NCBI RefSeq assembly: GCF_009768885.1
Contig: NZ_WSQA01000018.1
Location: 16,983-80,982 of the forward strand
Length of the DNA: 64,000 nucleotides
Source: Sphingobacterium humi
GTDB taxonomy: Bacteria; Bacteroidota; Bacteroidia; Sphingobacteriales; Sphingobacteriaceae
Reading direction: 5' to 3'
The notes under the pieces are model-generated. The model was not told where the DNA came from, ran no database searches, and saw only the letters and a list, made by a program, of their open reading frames with translations. How positions within the stretch are numbered: the stretch's first letter is position 1; every line of letters begins with the position of its first letter. A program made the translations under genes and the position numbers. Shown here in pieces: positions 1-8,040 of this stretch.

Positions 1-130
1 GAGCGAGATCATCGAAGAGACAATGTGTCAGGTGGAACAACAAAATCAATTGGCTCTGGCCGATTATTTGTATTTTGATGCAGAAAGTAGGAGAGTGGCA
101 CGAAGTTTAATAGAACGAAAATATAAATAA
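1..130 (+). CDS. dxr: 1-deoxy-D-xylulose 5-phosphate reductoisomerase, C-terminal end (partial)
   Basis: Only the last 42 codons are in the window, read in the frame that starts at base 2 and ends in TAA at 128. The peptide (SEIIEETMCQVEQQN, then LADYLYFDAESRRVA) resembles the helical C-terminus of DXP reductoisomerase, where a 'lexDY...D.eAR' segment closes the protein. This enzyme makes 2-C-methyl-D-erythritol 4-phosphate in the MEP isoprenoid pathway. The gene next to it, 17 bases on, is rseP, and dxr-rseP adjacency is common in bacteria, which supports the call. The fragment is too short for certainty. Confidence 0.68.
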   Translation, partial: SEIIEETMCQVEQQNQLALADYLYFDAESRRVARSLIERKYK

Positions 131-147
131 ATCATAATTAGAAATAG

Positions 148-1458
148 ATGGGAGTAATCATCATGATAGGACAGGTTTTATTAGGCCTGTCGTTATTAAT
201 TATATTACATGAACTTGGCCACTTCCTGGCGGCACGAGCTTTTGGAATTAAAGTAGAGAAATTTTACCTGTTCTTTGACGCCTGGGGTGTCAAACTTTTC
301 AAATTCAATTATAAAGGATGTGAGTATGGTGTGGGCTGGCTTCCATTAGGGGGCTATGTGAAAATCGCCGGAATGATCGATGAGTCGATGGATACCGAGC
401 AGATGAAAGGCGAGCCACAGCCTTGGGAGTTCCGTTCTAAACCAGCCTGGCAGCGCCTAATCGTGATGCTGGGAGGGATTATCGTGAATGTTATTGTCGG
501 TATCGTGGTATTCTGGATGCTGACCTTTACTTACGGGTCCAACGATTTGGATACCCATAAACTTTATGGGGTGAAACCCGGAATCATCGGCCAGAAGGTA
601 GGTCTTCAGAATGGCGATAAGATTCTTGCTGTAAACGGTAAAACTACCAACCTTTTCTATGCCGACATCATGGCTTCGGAAGTGCTGATGGGAGATGCTG
701 AATTGACGGTAGAAAGAGCAGGTCAACAAATGCAGATCAAAATGCCGGCAGATATCTTAAACGATGTTTCAGAGCATAAGAAGAACGAATTTGTGGAACC
801 TATGTTCAAGATGTTGCCTGTTGTAGAGGTTGCCAAAGATTCGCGAGCCGAGAAGATGGGACTAGCTGTAGGTGATAGTATTGTGGCTATTAATGGGGTG
901 CCCGTTGTTCAATTGGAACAGTTTAAGCATGAATTAGAAGCTAACAAAGGAAAAGAAATCAACCTGGCAATCGTTCGCCAAGGTGCTGCCATGGAATTAA
1001 AAGGTGCAGCCGATACAACCGCTGTATTAGGCTTTAGTAATCTTCCTTTGGTGCAGCAGAAATATGGCTTTATGGAATCCCTGCCGATTGGTGCTTCCAA
1101 AGCCTTCTCCGTGATTACCGATAATATTAAAGGGTTTGGAAAGATCTTTAAAGGTGAAGTACGTGCCGACAAGGCACTATCAGGCCCGGTAGGTATTGCG
1201 ACCATGTTTGGAACCGAAGTAAACTGGCTTCGTTTCTGGGGATTGGTTGGTATGCTTTCTATGGCTTTAGCTTTTATGAATATCCTGCCTATTCCAGCAC
1301 TGGATGGTGGACATGTCATCTTCCTCTTAATCGAAATGATACAAGGGAAACCACTCAGCGAGAAATTCCTGGAAAGAGCCCAGATGGTCGGCTTCTTTAT
1401 CCTAGTCGCCCTGATGATATTCGTCTTTGGAAACGACATCTTTAAATTATCGAAATAA
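148..1458 (+). CDS. rseP: RIP site-2 zinc metalloprotease (RseP family)
   Basis: This inner-membrane site-2 protease cleaves transmembrane segments of membrane-anchored regulators such as anti-sigma factors. The zinc motif HELGH lies at residues 21-25 in the first membrane helix, and the third metal ligand region LDG lies near residues 385-387, followed by a final hydrophobic helix. PDZ-like segments occupy about residues 140-290. The length (436 aa) fits the family. The start is uncertain: ATG at 148 gives a 5-residue extension, while ATG at 163 has GGGAG 9 bases upstream and begins MIGQVLLGLSLL directly before the helix, so 163 may be the true start. It probably shares a transcript with dxr. 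Confidence 0.93.
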   Translation: MGVIIMIGQVLLGLSLLIILHELGHFLAARAFGIKVEKFYLFFDAWGVKLFKFNYKGCEYGVGWLPLGGYVKIAGMIDESMDTEQMKGEPQPWEFRSKPAWQRLIVMLGGIIVNVIVGIVVFWMLTFTYGSNDLDTHKLYGVKPGIIGQKVGLQNGDKILAVNGKTTNLFYADIMASEVLMGDAELTVERAGQQMQIKMPADILNDVSEHKKNEFVEPMFKMLPVVEVAKDSRAEKMGLAVGDSIVAINGVPVVQLEQFKHELEANKGKEINLAIVRQGAAMELKGAADTTAVLGFSNLPLVQQKYGFMESLPIGASKAFSVITDNIKGFGKIFKGEVRADKALSGPVGIATMFGTEVNWLRFWGLVGMLSMALAFMNILPIPALDGGHVIFLLIEMIQGKPLSEKFLERAQMVGFFILVALMIFVFGNDIFKLSK

Positions 1459-1460
1459 CT

Positions 1461-1499
1461 TAACCAAAGAGGCTGCCCGCAAGGCAGCCTCTTTGGTTA
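1461..1499 (+). terminator. Perfect 17-bp hairpin after rseP
   Basis: Bases 1461-1477 pair exactly with 1483-1499 around the loop CGCAA. It starts two bases after the rseP stop. No long T-run follows, so it may work as a weak terminator or as a transcript-end stabiliser. Confidence 0.6.
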
Positions 1500-1500
1500 G

Positions 1501-1712
1501 ATATGAGATATGAGACAGGAGATTTGAGACCGTAGTTGGTTAGGAAAAACTTGTTAAAGGAAGGAGAGATGCTAATTCCGCTAAGCTTAGATTTTCAGTA
1601 TACATTAGCTTATTTACTTTCAGGGAATACAAGGAGCTTTCTTTTAATTTAAAGGATTACAAAAAGCTATTCCGCCATACAATTCTCATATCTCATATCT
1701 CACATCTCATAT
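1501..1712. repeat. Intergenic element bounded by inverted TGAGATAT-type arrays
   Basis: Bases 1501-1529 carry repeats of the form TGAGATATGAGA, and 1683-1712 carry the reverse complement form CTCATATCTCATATCTCACA. About 150 bp without a convincing reading frame lie between them. A related array is found at 39811-39843. The arrangement resembles a small non-autonomous dispersed element. No transposase is present. Confidence 0.45.
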
Positions 1713-1715
1713 CTT

Positions 1716-1762
1716 CCTTCATAAGTTTGAAAAAAAATATTTTTTTTTCAAACTTATGAAGG
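1716..1762. other. Perfect 22-bp stem-loop upstream of the carA promoter
   Basis: Bases 1716-1737 pair with 1741-1762 around a 3-base TAT loop with no mismatch. The inner part is A8/T8. It lies 8 bp before the TACCTTTG box at 1771, so it could be a terminator for upstream transcription on either strand (each strand has a T8 run) or a regulatory palindrome covering the -33 region. Confidence 0.6.
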
Positions 1763-1770
1763 CTATTTAC

Positions 1771-1778
1771 TACCTTTG
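1771..1778 (+). promoter_or_regulatory. Bacteroidota -7 box of the carA leader promoter
   Basis: TACCTTTG matches the Bacteroidota sigma-A -7 consensus TAnnTTTG. A clear TTG -33 element is not seen at the usual distance; this region is occupied by the 22-bp palindrome. The predicted transcript would start near 1782 and carry a leader of about 160 nt before carA. Confidence 0.65.
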
Positions 1779-1790
1779 TCTCCCAATAAA

Positions 1791-1853
1791 ATGAAAGAGA
1801 CCTTCTTCCCAATATCGTTGCAAATCGTATCTGTACAACAGATCAATTCATAA
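1791..1853 (+). CDS. Possible 20-residue leader peptide of carA
   Basis: A short frame from ATG to TAA encodes MKETFFPISLQIVSVQQINS. It begins about 9 bases after the predicted transcript start and ends 11 bases before the intrinsic terminator at 1865. This arrangement (promoter, short peptide, hairpins, terminator, biosynthetic gene) is what translation-coupled attenuators look like. No run of one regulatory amino acid is present, although three glutamines fall in the second half; CarA uses glutamine. Function is inferred only from position; it could be a chance frame. Confidence 0.3.
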   Translation: MKETFFPISLQIVSVQQINS

Positions 1854-1885
1854 ATTGATACAATAGCCCGTTTGGGCTTTTTTTG
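1842..1885 (+). promoter_or_regulatory. Candidate carA attenuator: two hairpins with a terminator
   Basis: A first hairpin pairs 1842-1848 with 1853-1859 (ATCAATT/AATTGAT, loop CATA). A second pairs AGCCC 1865-1869 with GGGCT 1874-1878 and is followed by a run of seven T ending at 1884, as in an intrinsic terminator. It lies between the only recognisable promoter and the carA start at 1941, so read-through would have to be controlled. Alternatively it ends a separate ~100-nt small RNA. Confidence 0.55.
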
Positions 1886-1940
1886 TGCACGATGGGGAAG
1901 GGTTTTCAGGAATGAAGAATTAATTTAACTCGAAATAGAA

Positions 1941-3041
1941 ATGACCAACTACAGCAAATTGCCGGCAATTTTAGTCCTTGAGGATGGAACTGTTTTTCAT
2001 GGGAAAGCAGCAGGGAAAATTGGTACCACGACGGGAGAGATTTGTTTCAACACCGGAACCACGGGTTACCAGGAGATTTTTACCGATCCTTCCTATTATG
2101 CGCAGATTATGGTAACCACCAATGCCCATATCGGAAACTACGGTATCGATGATGCGGACGAAGAGTCGAATAAAATACAGATTGCTGGATTGGTTTGTAA
2201 GAACTACAATATTAACTACAGCCGTAAAATGGCTGATCAGTCTATTCAGAATTACTTTGAAGAGGGCAATTTAGTAGGTATCTCCGATATCGATACCCGT
2301 TCTTTAGTGCGTCATATTCGCAGTAAAGGTGCCATGAATGCCATTATCTCTTCAGAGAATTTAGATGTAGATTCCCTGAAAGCAGCTTTAGCGAAAGTGC
2401 CTTCCATGGATGGCTTGGAGCTATCTTCTCAAGTATCTACGAAAGAACCGTACTTCTACGGGGAGGACTCAGCACCTACGCGTATCGCTGTACTTGATTT
2501 AGGTATTAAAAAGAATATCCTACGCAACTTCGATTCTCGTCAGGTATATGCGAAGGTATTCCCAGCGAAAACAACCTTTCAGGAAATGGAAGCTTGGAAT
2601 CCGGATGGATACTTCATTTCGAATGGCCCTGGCGATCCAGCAGCCATGGATTACGCTATCCAGACCGTAAAGGATATCCTGGAAGCTGATAAACCGATGT
2701 TCGGTATCTGCTTAGGACACCAGATCTTAGCCCTAGCAAATGATATCCGTACGAGCAAAATGCACAATGGACATCGTGGTATCAACCACCCGGTTAAAAA
2801 TATCATTGCCAACAAATGTGAGATTACCTCTCAGAACCATGGCTTCGGTGTGGTAGCAGAGGATATTGAAAAATCAGATAAGGTAGAAGTAACCCACGTG
2901 AATTTGAACGACAATTCCATCGAAGGTATTCGCGTGAAAGGCAAGAAGGCATTCTCGGTGCAGTATCACCCAGAATCTTCTCCAGGTCCACACGATTCCC
3001 GTTACTTATTCGATGATTTCGTAGCGATGATTAAAGGATAA
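1941..3041 (+). CDS. carA: Carbamoyl-phosphate synthase small subunit
   Basis: This is the glutaminase subunit that channels ammonia to CarB to make carbamoyl phosphate for pyrimidines and arginine. The N-terminal CPSase small-chain domain covers about residues 8-150 (TTGYQEIFTDPSY motif). A class I glutamine amidotransferase domain follows, with the nucleophile Cys257 in GICLGHQ and the His/Glu pair in QYHPESSPG near the C-terminus. Length (366 aa) is normal. carB is not adjacent. The long leader upstream holds a promoter, a possible leader peptide and a terminator-like hairpin. Confidence 0.97.
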   Translation: MTNYSKLPAILVLEDGTVFHGKAAGKIGTTTGEICFNTGTTGYQEIFTDPSYYAQIMVTTNAHIGNYGIDDADEESNKIQIAGLVCKNYNINYSRKMADQSIQNYFEEGNLVGISDIDTRSLVRHIRSKGAMNAIISSENLDVDSLKAALAKVPSMDGLELSSQVSTKEPYFYGEDSAPTRIAVLDLGIKKNILRNFDSRQVYAKVFPAKTTFQEMEAWNPDGYFISNGPGDPAAMDYAIQTVKDILEADKPMFGICLGHQILALANDIRTSKMHNGHRGINHPVKNIIANKCEITSQNHGFGVVAEDIEKSDKVEVTHVNLNDNSIEGIRVKGKKAFSVQYHPESSPGPHDSRYLFDDFVAMIKG

Positions 3042-3056
3042 GATAAGCTATTATAA

Positions 3057-3085
3057 AAAGCCTCAGGAATTCCTGGGGCTTTCTT
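3057..3085 (+). terminator. Terminator after carA
   Basis: AAAGCCTCAGG pairs with CCTGGGGCTTT around an AATT loop, followed by a short T-rich stretch. It starts 15 bases after the carA stop. Confidence 0.65.
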
Positions 3086-3234
3086 ATGATTTCTAGTCTA
3101 TAATTGACAAAAAAGGGAATTGCTTAGCTTTAACCTTATACTTTTTTCCTATTTTTGATTAAGACATATAAATTACTATATTAGTTTCTTTAATACACTA
3201 AGCAAATACAAGAATTAAAATAAACCACAGAAAA

Positions 3235-4533
3235 ATGAGCTTGATAATCGATGTACATGCGCGTCAAATTCTAGATTCGCGCGGAAACCCTACTATAGAG
3301 GTTGATGTAACTACACAAAACGGTTTCGTAGGCCGTGCAGCTGTTCCTTCCGGAGCATCTACTGGAGCACACGAGGCTGTTGAATTGCGTGACGGCGACA
3401 AAAAACAATACCTAGGAAAAGGCGTATTGAAAGCGGTAGAAAACGTAAATACCAAAATTGCGAAAGCCTTAGAAGGAGTTGATGTATTCGAGCAAAATGC
3501 CATCGATAAATTGATGATCGATCTTGATGGATCAGAAAACAAAGGTAAATTAGGCGCTAACGCGATCCTAGGTGTATCCTTAGCTGTAGCAAAAGCAGCT
3601 GCGCAGGAAAGCCGCCAGCCATTATACCGTTATATTGGCGGTGTAAATGCCAATACATTGCCATTGCCGATGATGAACATCGTGAATGGTGGTGCCCACT
3701 CTGATGCACCGATTGCTTTCCAAGAGTTTATGATTATGCCTGTAGGCGCATCTTCATTCTCTGAAGCGTTACGCTGGGGTGCAGAAGTATTCCACAACTT
3801 AAAGAAAATCTTACACGATCGTAACTTATCTACTGCCGTAGGTGATGAAGGTGGTTTTGCACCTACATTCGAAGGGACAGAAGATGCGATCGAAACGATC
3901 CTTGAAGCCATTAAAAAAGCAGGTTACAAACCAGGAAAAGATATCTGTTTAGCATTAGACTGTGCTTCTACCGAGTTCTTCGTAAAAGGTAAATACGACT
4001 ATGCGAAGTTTGAAGGAAAAGGTGGAGCTGTTCGCACGGTTGAAGAGCAAGCACAATACTTAGCAGACTTAACGGCAAAATACCCAATTATCTCCATCGA
4101 AGACGGTATGGCCGAAGACGATTGGAAAGGTTGGAAGTTATTAACAGAGAAAATCGGCGACCGCGTACAGTTGGTTGGTGACGATTTATTTGTTACAAAC
4201 ACAAAACGTCTTCAAGACGGAATCGATAAAGATACAGCAAACTCGATCTTAGTAAAAGTAAACCAAATCGGTTCTTTAACAGAGACGATCAATGCGGTAC
4301 ACTTGGCTCAAACAAATGGCTATACGTCTGTAATGTCGCATCGTTCTGGTGAAACAGAAGATACCACAATTGCTGATTTAGCGGTTGCATTAAACTGTGG
4401 ACAGATCAAAACCGGTTCTATCTCTCGTTCAGATAGGATTGCAAAATACAACCAATTGCTTCGTATTGAAGAAGAATTGGGAAGCAATGCGAAGTTCATC
4501 GGAAAGGACTTCAAATACGCACCTAAAAAATAA
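3235..4533 (+). CDS. eno: Enolase
   Basis: Enolase converts 2-phosphoglycerate to phosphoenolpyruvate in glycolysis. The N-terminal half has ARQILDSRGNPTIEVDV and SGASTGAHEA. Mg-binding acidic residues lie in LALDCASTEFF, SIEDGMAEDDW and LVGDDLFVTN, the catalytic lysine in ILVKVNQIGS, and the signature SHRSGETEDT near residue 365. The 432-residue length is standard. It stands alone between two terminators, downstream of carA, with an AT-rich upstream region of about 190 bp in which I could not place a convincing -7 box. Confidence 0.98.
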   Translation: MSLIIDVHARQILDSRGNPTIEVDVTTQNGFVGRAAVPSGASTGAHEAVELRDGDKKQYLGKGVLKAVENVNTKIAKALEGVDVFEQNAIDKLMIDLDGSENKGKLGANAILGVSLAVAKAAAQESRQPLYRYIGGVNANTLPLPMMNIVNGGAHSDAPIAFQEFMIMPVGASSFSEALRWGAEVFHNLKKILHDRNLSTAVGDEGGFAPTFEGTEDAIETILEAIKKAGYKPGKDICLALDCASTEFFVKGKYDYAKFEGKGGAVRTVEEQAQYLADLTAKYPIISIEDGMAEDDWKGWKLLTEKIGDRVQLVGDDLFVTNTKRLQDGIDKDTANSILVKVNQIGSLTETINAVHLAQTNGYTSVMSHRSGETEDTTIADLAVALNCGQIKTGSISRSDRIAKYNQLLRIEEELGSNAKFIGKDFKYAPKK

Positions 4534-4539
4534 GGGTAT

Positions 4540-4571
4540 AAAGGGAGCTTCGAATAAGCTCCCTTTTTATT
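4540..4571 (+). terminator. Terminator after eno
   Basis: AAAGGGAGCTT (4540-4550) pairs with AAGCTCCCTTT (4556-4566) around CGAAT, followed by T residues. Confidence 0.85.
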
Positions 4572-4621
4572 TCTCCTATCTTCCGTCAACATTCCAACTT
4601 GTTTTCTTCCACAGTAAATTC

Positions 4622-4629
4622 TATCTTTA
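4622..4629 (+). promoter_or_regulatory. -7 box of the ftsB/divIC-like gene
   Basis: TATCTTTA differs from TAnnTTTG at the last base. It lies 30 bases before the ATG at 4659 and argues against the upstream ATG at 4599, which would precede the transcript start. Confidence 0.5.
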
Positions 4630-4658
4630 TCGAGGTTTTAGGCTTTATATCAATCCCT

Positions 4659-4964
4659 ATGGAACGTTTTATCAATACCATCCGAAATAAGTACTTAATT
4701 GCAGGTGTCGCCTTTGTGGTGTGGATGTGCTTTTTTGATCGTTATGACTTCGCCACGCAGTATAACTTTCAATCGGAGAAATCGAAATTAGAGGAGGAGA
4801 AGGCCTATTATACCAAGGAGATTTCCACTATTGAAACAGCCATTAAGGATGTGCAATACAATCCCAACGAAATCCAACGCATCGCGCGGGAGAAGTATAA
4901 AATGAAAAAAGATAAAGAAGATATCTATATCGTCACGGAAGTAGAAGCGACGACAAAAAATTAA
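4659..4964 (+). CDS. Septum formation initiator, FtsB/DivIC family
   Basis: A 101-residue bitopic protein: a short cytoplasmic N-terminus, one membrane helix at about residues 12-26 (YLIAGVAFVVWMCFF), then a coiled coil rich in Glu and Lys to about residue 62, and the family motif NPNEIQRIAREKYKMKK near residues 68-84. Such proteins form a complex with FtsL and FtsQ at the division septum. A start at 4599 would add 20 hydrophobic residues but lies upstream of the likely promoter, so I prefer 4659. It follows eno, as in many Bacteroidota. Confidence 0.85.
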   Translation: MERFINTIRNKYLIAGVAFVVWMCFFDRYDFATQYNFQSEKSKLEEEKAYYTKEISTIETAIKDVQYNPNEIQRIAREKYKMKKDKEDIYIVTEVEATTKN

Positions 4965-4989
4965 AGCTAGCCTCAGGCTAGCTTTTTTA
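4963..4989. terminator. Bidirectional terminator between convergent genes
   Basis: AGCTAGCC (4965-4972) pairs with GGCTAGCT (4976-4983) around TCA. T-runs are found on both strands, so it can end both the ftsB-like gene and the converging methyltransferase gene. Confidence 0.75.
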
Positions 4990-5694
4990 TTAGGCTGATT
5001 TCACCAGCGAAATCTCTTGATAGGTATCTGAAATAGCAAAAATCCGATAACCATGTTGATACAAGGCTTTAAAGAATTTATCGCCTTTCGCTTTACCATC
5101 CGGAAAGAAGCGTTCATGCGTTTCAATCAGTATTTGTTTTATACTAACACCTGAGTTTAGAATGCCTTCAATTACAGCGTATTCAGAGCCCTCAATATCC
5201 ATCTTTAACACATCGATGTGTGTATGCCCTAATTCCGTAGTGATGTCCTTAAAGTCTTTTAAAAGCACCTCTACAGCATTATGCTCATCCACCAATTTAT
5301 GCTCATATACACTACCCGACACATGGTCCTTATTCTTGGGCAGGTTAAAAGTTACTGTACCGGTTTGTTCGCCAATGCCAAAGGGATGGAAATGGAACCC
5401 CGCGGGAATATCCTGCTTACTGATGTAATCGATAGACTTCGGGGTAGGGTCAAATCCAAAGACCTGACTGCCATGTTTCGCGATGATATCCAGGTCGAAG
5501 GAGATGTCTTCGCCAATTCCGAAAGAATAGACAATGGCATCCTCAGGTACGAGGGTAGGGTCAATATAGAAGCCACCATAGCCGTTGCCATACCATTTCT
5601 TTTCGTGTTTCTCTTCGATATCGATAAACGATATTTTACCAATACGGGCTTTTATCCAGTATTCTAGACGTTTTAGGTTGCTATTTCTTTCCAT
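4990..5694 (-). CDS. FkbM-family methyltransferase
   Basis: A 234-residue S-adenosylmethionine-dependent methyltransferase of the FkbM type. The SAM-binding Rossmann core begins with AIVYSFGIGEDISFDLDI near residue 55 and continues with VFGFDPTPKSIDYI. The second motif HIDVLKMDIEGSEYAVI near residues 158-175 is the FkbM signature. There is no signal peptide, so it is cytoplasmic. The substrate is unknown; FkbM members methylate sugars, antibiotics or lipids. It stands alone, convergent with the ftsB-like gene and about 45 bp downstream of the cystathionine beta-synthase gene on the same strand. Confidence 0.82.
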   Translation of the reverse strand: MERNSNLKRLEYWIKARIGKISFIDIEEKHEKKWYGNGYGGFYIDPTLVPEDAIVYSFGIGEDISFDLDIIAKHGSQVFGFDPTPKSIDYISKQDIPAGFHFHPFGIGEQTGTVTFNLPKNKDHVSGSVYEHKLVDEHNAVEVLLKDFKDITTELGHTHIDVLKMDIEGSEYAVIEGILNSGVSIKQILIETHERFFPDGKAKGDKFFKALYQHGYRIFAISDTYQEISLVKSA

Positions 5695-5739
5695 TCTTTT
5701 TGGCAGATATTATTAAATATAGCCAAAAAATTGAAAAAA

Positions 5740-7104
5740 CTATATTTCTGAAATCGCTGAGATAATATCGTATTGGGTAATGATATTGAATTTCCCAAAC
5801 TCATCCTCTACCAGAACGGCCTGGGTATCTTTATCGATCAACCTGGAGATCTTTTCAATGGAGGTGTTTAAATCCACAAACGGGAAAGGTTTGGAGGCAA
5901 TGCTCTGCACTTCGGCCGATTTTAACGCCGGATTTTCCAATAAGGCAGTCAAGATATCCGCTTCGGTCACTTTGCCAATCACCATACCTTGTTGGGTTAA
6001 AGGGATTTGGGAAATGTTCAAGGACTTCATGATGTTAAAGGTCTCCATTACCGATTGGTTTACATCGGCCGTTACGATTTCCTGATGTCCACGTTTCTTC
6101 AAAATAGATTTGGCGGTTAATTTCTCATCTTTCAAGAAGCCACGCTCACGAAGCCAATCTTCATTATACATTTTACCCATATAGCGGGATCCATGATCGT
6201 GGAAGATCACGACGACCACATCATCCTCGTTCAGGCTGTCGGCTAATTGTAACAGGCCTGCCACTGCAGCACCTGCCGAGTTGCCCGCAAATATACCTTC
6301 CTTACGCGCCAGTTCACGCGTCATTAACGCGGCGTCCTTATCGGTTACTTTTTCAAAGAGGTCAATAACACTGAAGTCCACATTCTCAGGTAGGAAATCC
6401 TCGCCAATGCCTTCGGTGATGTAAGGATAGATCTCGTTTTTATCGAAGATGCCTGTTTCTTTATATTTTTTAAATACGGAGCCAAACGTATCGATGCCCC
6501 ATACTTTAATGTTCGGATTCTGCTCGCGTAGATAGCGTGCTGTTCCAGAAATAGTACCACCAGTACCTACACCAACAACCAAGTGGGTAATCTTTCCTTC
6601 GGTCTGTTTCCAAATCTCCGGACCCGTCTGTTCGTAATGTGCTTTACTGTTCGATAAGTTGTCGTATTGATTGGCCTTCCAGGCGTTTGGCACTTCTTTC
6701 TCCAGACGGCTGGATACGGAATAGTAGGAGCGGGGATCTTCCGGATCCACGTTTGTCGGACATACGATTACTTCCGCGCCAAAGGCACGCAGGGCATCTA
6801 TTTTCTCTTTGGATTGTTTATCGGTGGTGGTGAATATACATCTGTAGCCTTTCACTACGGCAGCCATGGCCAGCCCCATGCCTGTATTTCCCGAGGTGCC
6901 TTCAATAATGGTTCCTCCAGGTTTCAAGAGGCCCGCCTGTTCGGCGTCCTCAATCATCTTTAAGGCCATCCGATCCTTAATCGAGTTACCGGGGTTGGTC
7001 GTCTCTATCTTGGCCAGGATGGTCCCTTTAATATGTTTTGTCACTTGGTTTAATTTAACCAAGGGCGTGTTTCCAATGGTTTCTAAGATGTTGTTATACC
7101 ACAT
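5740..7104 (-). CDS. Cystathionine beta-synthase with C-terminal CBS pair
   Basis: A PLP enzyme that condenses serine (or O-acetylserine) with homocysteine or sulfide. The PLP lysine is Lys43 in NPGNSIKDRMA, and the phosphate/substrate loop EGTSGNTGMGLAMA lies near residues 68-82. The glycine loop VVGVGTGGTISG follows near 176. The last ~120 residues form two CBS motifs (about 335-390 and 395-454), usually a site for adenosyl ligands. The domain order is that of the eukaryote-like beta-synthase without the heme domain. A gamma-synthase/lyase is encoded at 38109, so transsulfuration is probably complete, though the genes are far apart. Confidence 0.88.
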   Translation of the reverse strand: MWYNNILETIGNTPLVKLNQVTKHIKGTILAKIETTNPGNSIKDRMALKMIEDAEQAGLLKPGGTIIEGTSGNTGMGLAMAAVVKGYRCIFTTTDKQSKEKIDALRAFGAEVIVCPTNVDPEDPRSYYSVSSRLEKEVPNAWKANQYDNLSNSKAHYEQTGPEIWKQTEGKITHLVVGVGTGGTISGTARYLREQNPNIKVWGIDTFGSVFKKYKETGIFDKNEIYPYITEGIGEDFLPENVDFSVIDLFEKVTDKDAALMTRELARKEGIFAGNSAGAAVAGLLQLADSLNEDDVVVVIFHDHGSRYMGKMYNEDWLRERGFLKDEKLTAKSILKKRGHQEIVTADVNQSVMETFNIMKSLNISQIPLTQQGMVIGKVTEADILTALLENPALKSAEVQSIASKPFPFVDLNTSIEKISRLIDKDTQAVLVEDEFGKFNIITQYDIISAISEI

Positions 7105-7137
7105 AGGTGAAAATATTTGCTTTCCTTTTTGGAGCTA

Positions 7138-7145
7138 CAAAGGTA
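7138..7145 (-). promoter_or_regulatory. -7 box of the cystathionine beta-synthase gene
   Basis: On the minus strand TACCTTTG matches TAnnTTTG. A TTTG at 7163-7166 lies 17 bp upstream, inside the 3' end of the AMP nucleosidase gene, so the beta-synthase gene probably has its own promoter. Confidence 0.65.
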
Positions 7146-7153
7146 GCCAAATT

Positions 7154-7975
7154 TTAGAACTTCAAATGTTTCACCGTCAGGCCATTGTTAATAAGTTGTT
7201 TAAGCGCATCGATTCCAATTTTCAAATGCTGCTCCACATAAGATTTGGTAACCGATACATCCGATATTTCTGTTTTCACGCCTTCCGGAATCATCGGCTG
7301 ATCCGATACCAATAATAAGGCGCCGGTTGGGATTTTATTGGCAAAGCCTACGCTGAAGATGGTGGCAGTTTCCATATCAACGGCCATGGCACGAATGCTC
7401 TTCAGGTATTTCTTGAAGTCCTTATCATGCTCCCATACGCGTCGGTTGGTGGTATACACCGTACCGGTCCAGTAATCTCTGGAATGATCACGGATGGTGG
7501 TCGAGATGGCTTTCTGCAAGGCAAAGGCCGGTAAGGATGGTACTTCGCTTGGGAAGTAATCGTTGGAAGTCCCTTCACCGCGAATCGCTGCAATGGGAAG
7601 GATCAATTCGCCAACACCGATTTTCTTTTTCAAGCCTCCAGTTTTTCCCAAGAACATCACGGCTTTTGGGCCAATGGCCGATAGTAAATCCATAATGGTG
7701 GCTGCCATCGGGCTTCCCATCCCAAAGTTAATGATGGTGATGCCTTCGGCTGTACAGCTTTGCATGGGCTTGTCCTCGCCAAGAATCGGCGCATCGCCAT
7801 GCATCTGCGAAAACAGCTTTACATAGTTCGAGAAGTTCGTCAGGAGGATGTATTCGCCAAATTCAACTAATGGTCGGCCAGTATAGCGCGGCAACCAATT
7901 ATTCACAATCTCTTCTTTGGTTTTCAAGCCTGCTTTTACAGGCGAGTTTACTTCTTCAACTTTCTTTTTCGACAT
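7154..7975 (-). CDS. amn: AMP nucleosidase, short Bacteroidota form
   Basis: This enzyme hydrolyses AMP to adenine and ribose 5-phosphate. The protein (273 aa) has the PNP/UDP phosphorylase fold: INFGMGSPMAATIMDLL near residue 80, the GKTGGLKKKIGVGELILPIAAIRGEGTS region, and the substrate motif AVDMETATIFSVGF near residue 195. It is much shorter than the proteobacterial enzyme, which has an added N-terminal domain, but this length is typical in Bacteroidota. It lies downstream of clpX with a strong terminator between them and is probably transcribed alone. Confidence 0.85.
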   Translation of the reverse strand: MSKKKVEEVNSPVKAGLKTKEEIVNNWLPRYTGRPLVEFGEYILLTNFSNYVKLFSQMHGDAPILGEDKPMQSCTAEGITIINFGMGSPMAATIMDLLSAIGPKAVMFLGKTGGLKKKIGVGELILPIAAIRGEGTSNDYFPSEVPSLPAFALQKAISTTIRDHSRDYWTGTVYTTNRRVWEHDKDFKKYLKSIRAMAVDMETATIFSVGFANKIPTGALLLVSDQPMIPEGVKTEISDVSVTKSYVEQHLKIGIDALKQLINNGLTVKHLKF

Positions 7976-8002
7976 AAATTCTCCTTTCTTAAAAATGTAT
8001 AG

Positions 8003-8036
8003 ATATAAAAAACCCTCGCGGCAAGGCGAGGGTCAA
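8003..8036 (-). terminator. Terminator after clpX
   Basis: On the minus strand CCCTCGC (8032-8026) pairs with GCGAGGG (8019-8013), and eight T residues follow (A-run 8005-8012 on the plus strand). Confidence 0.85.
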
Positions 8037-8040
8037 TAGC

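Noticed and set aside
909..1439. A 176-codon frame antisense to rseP
   Set aside because: It lies wholly inside a clear protease gene, has no promoter and a composition typical of antisense frames.
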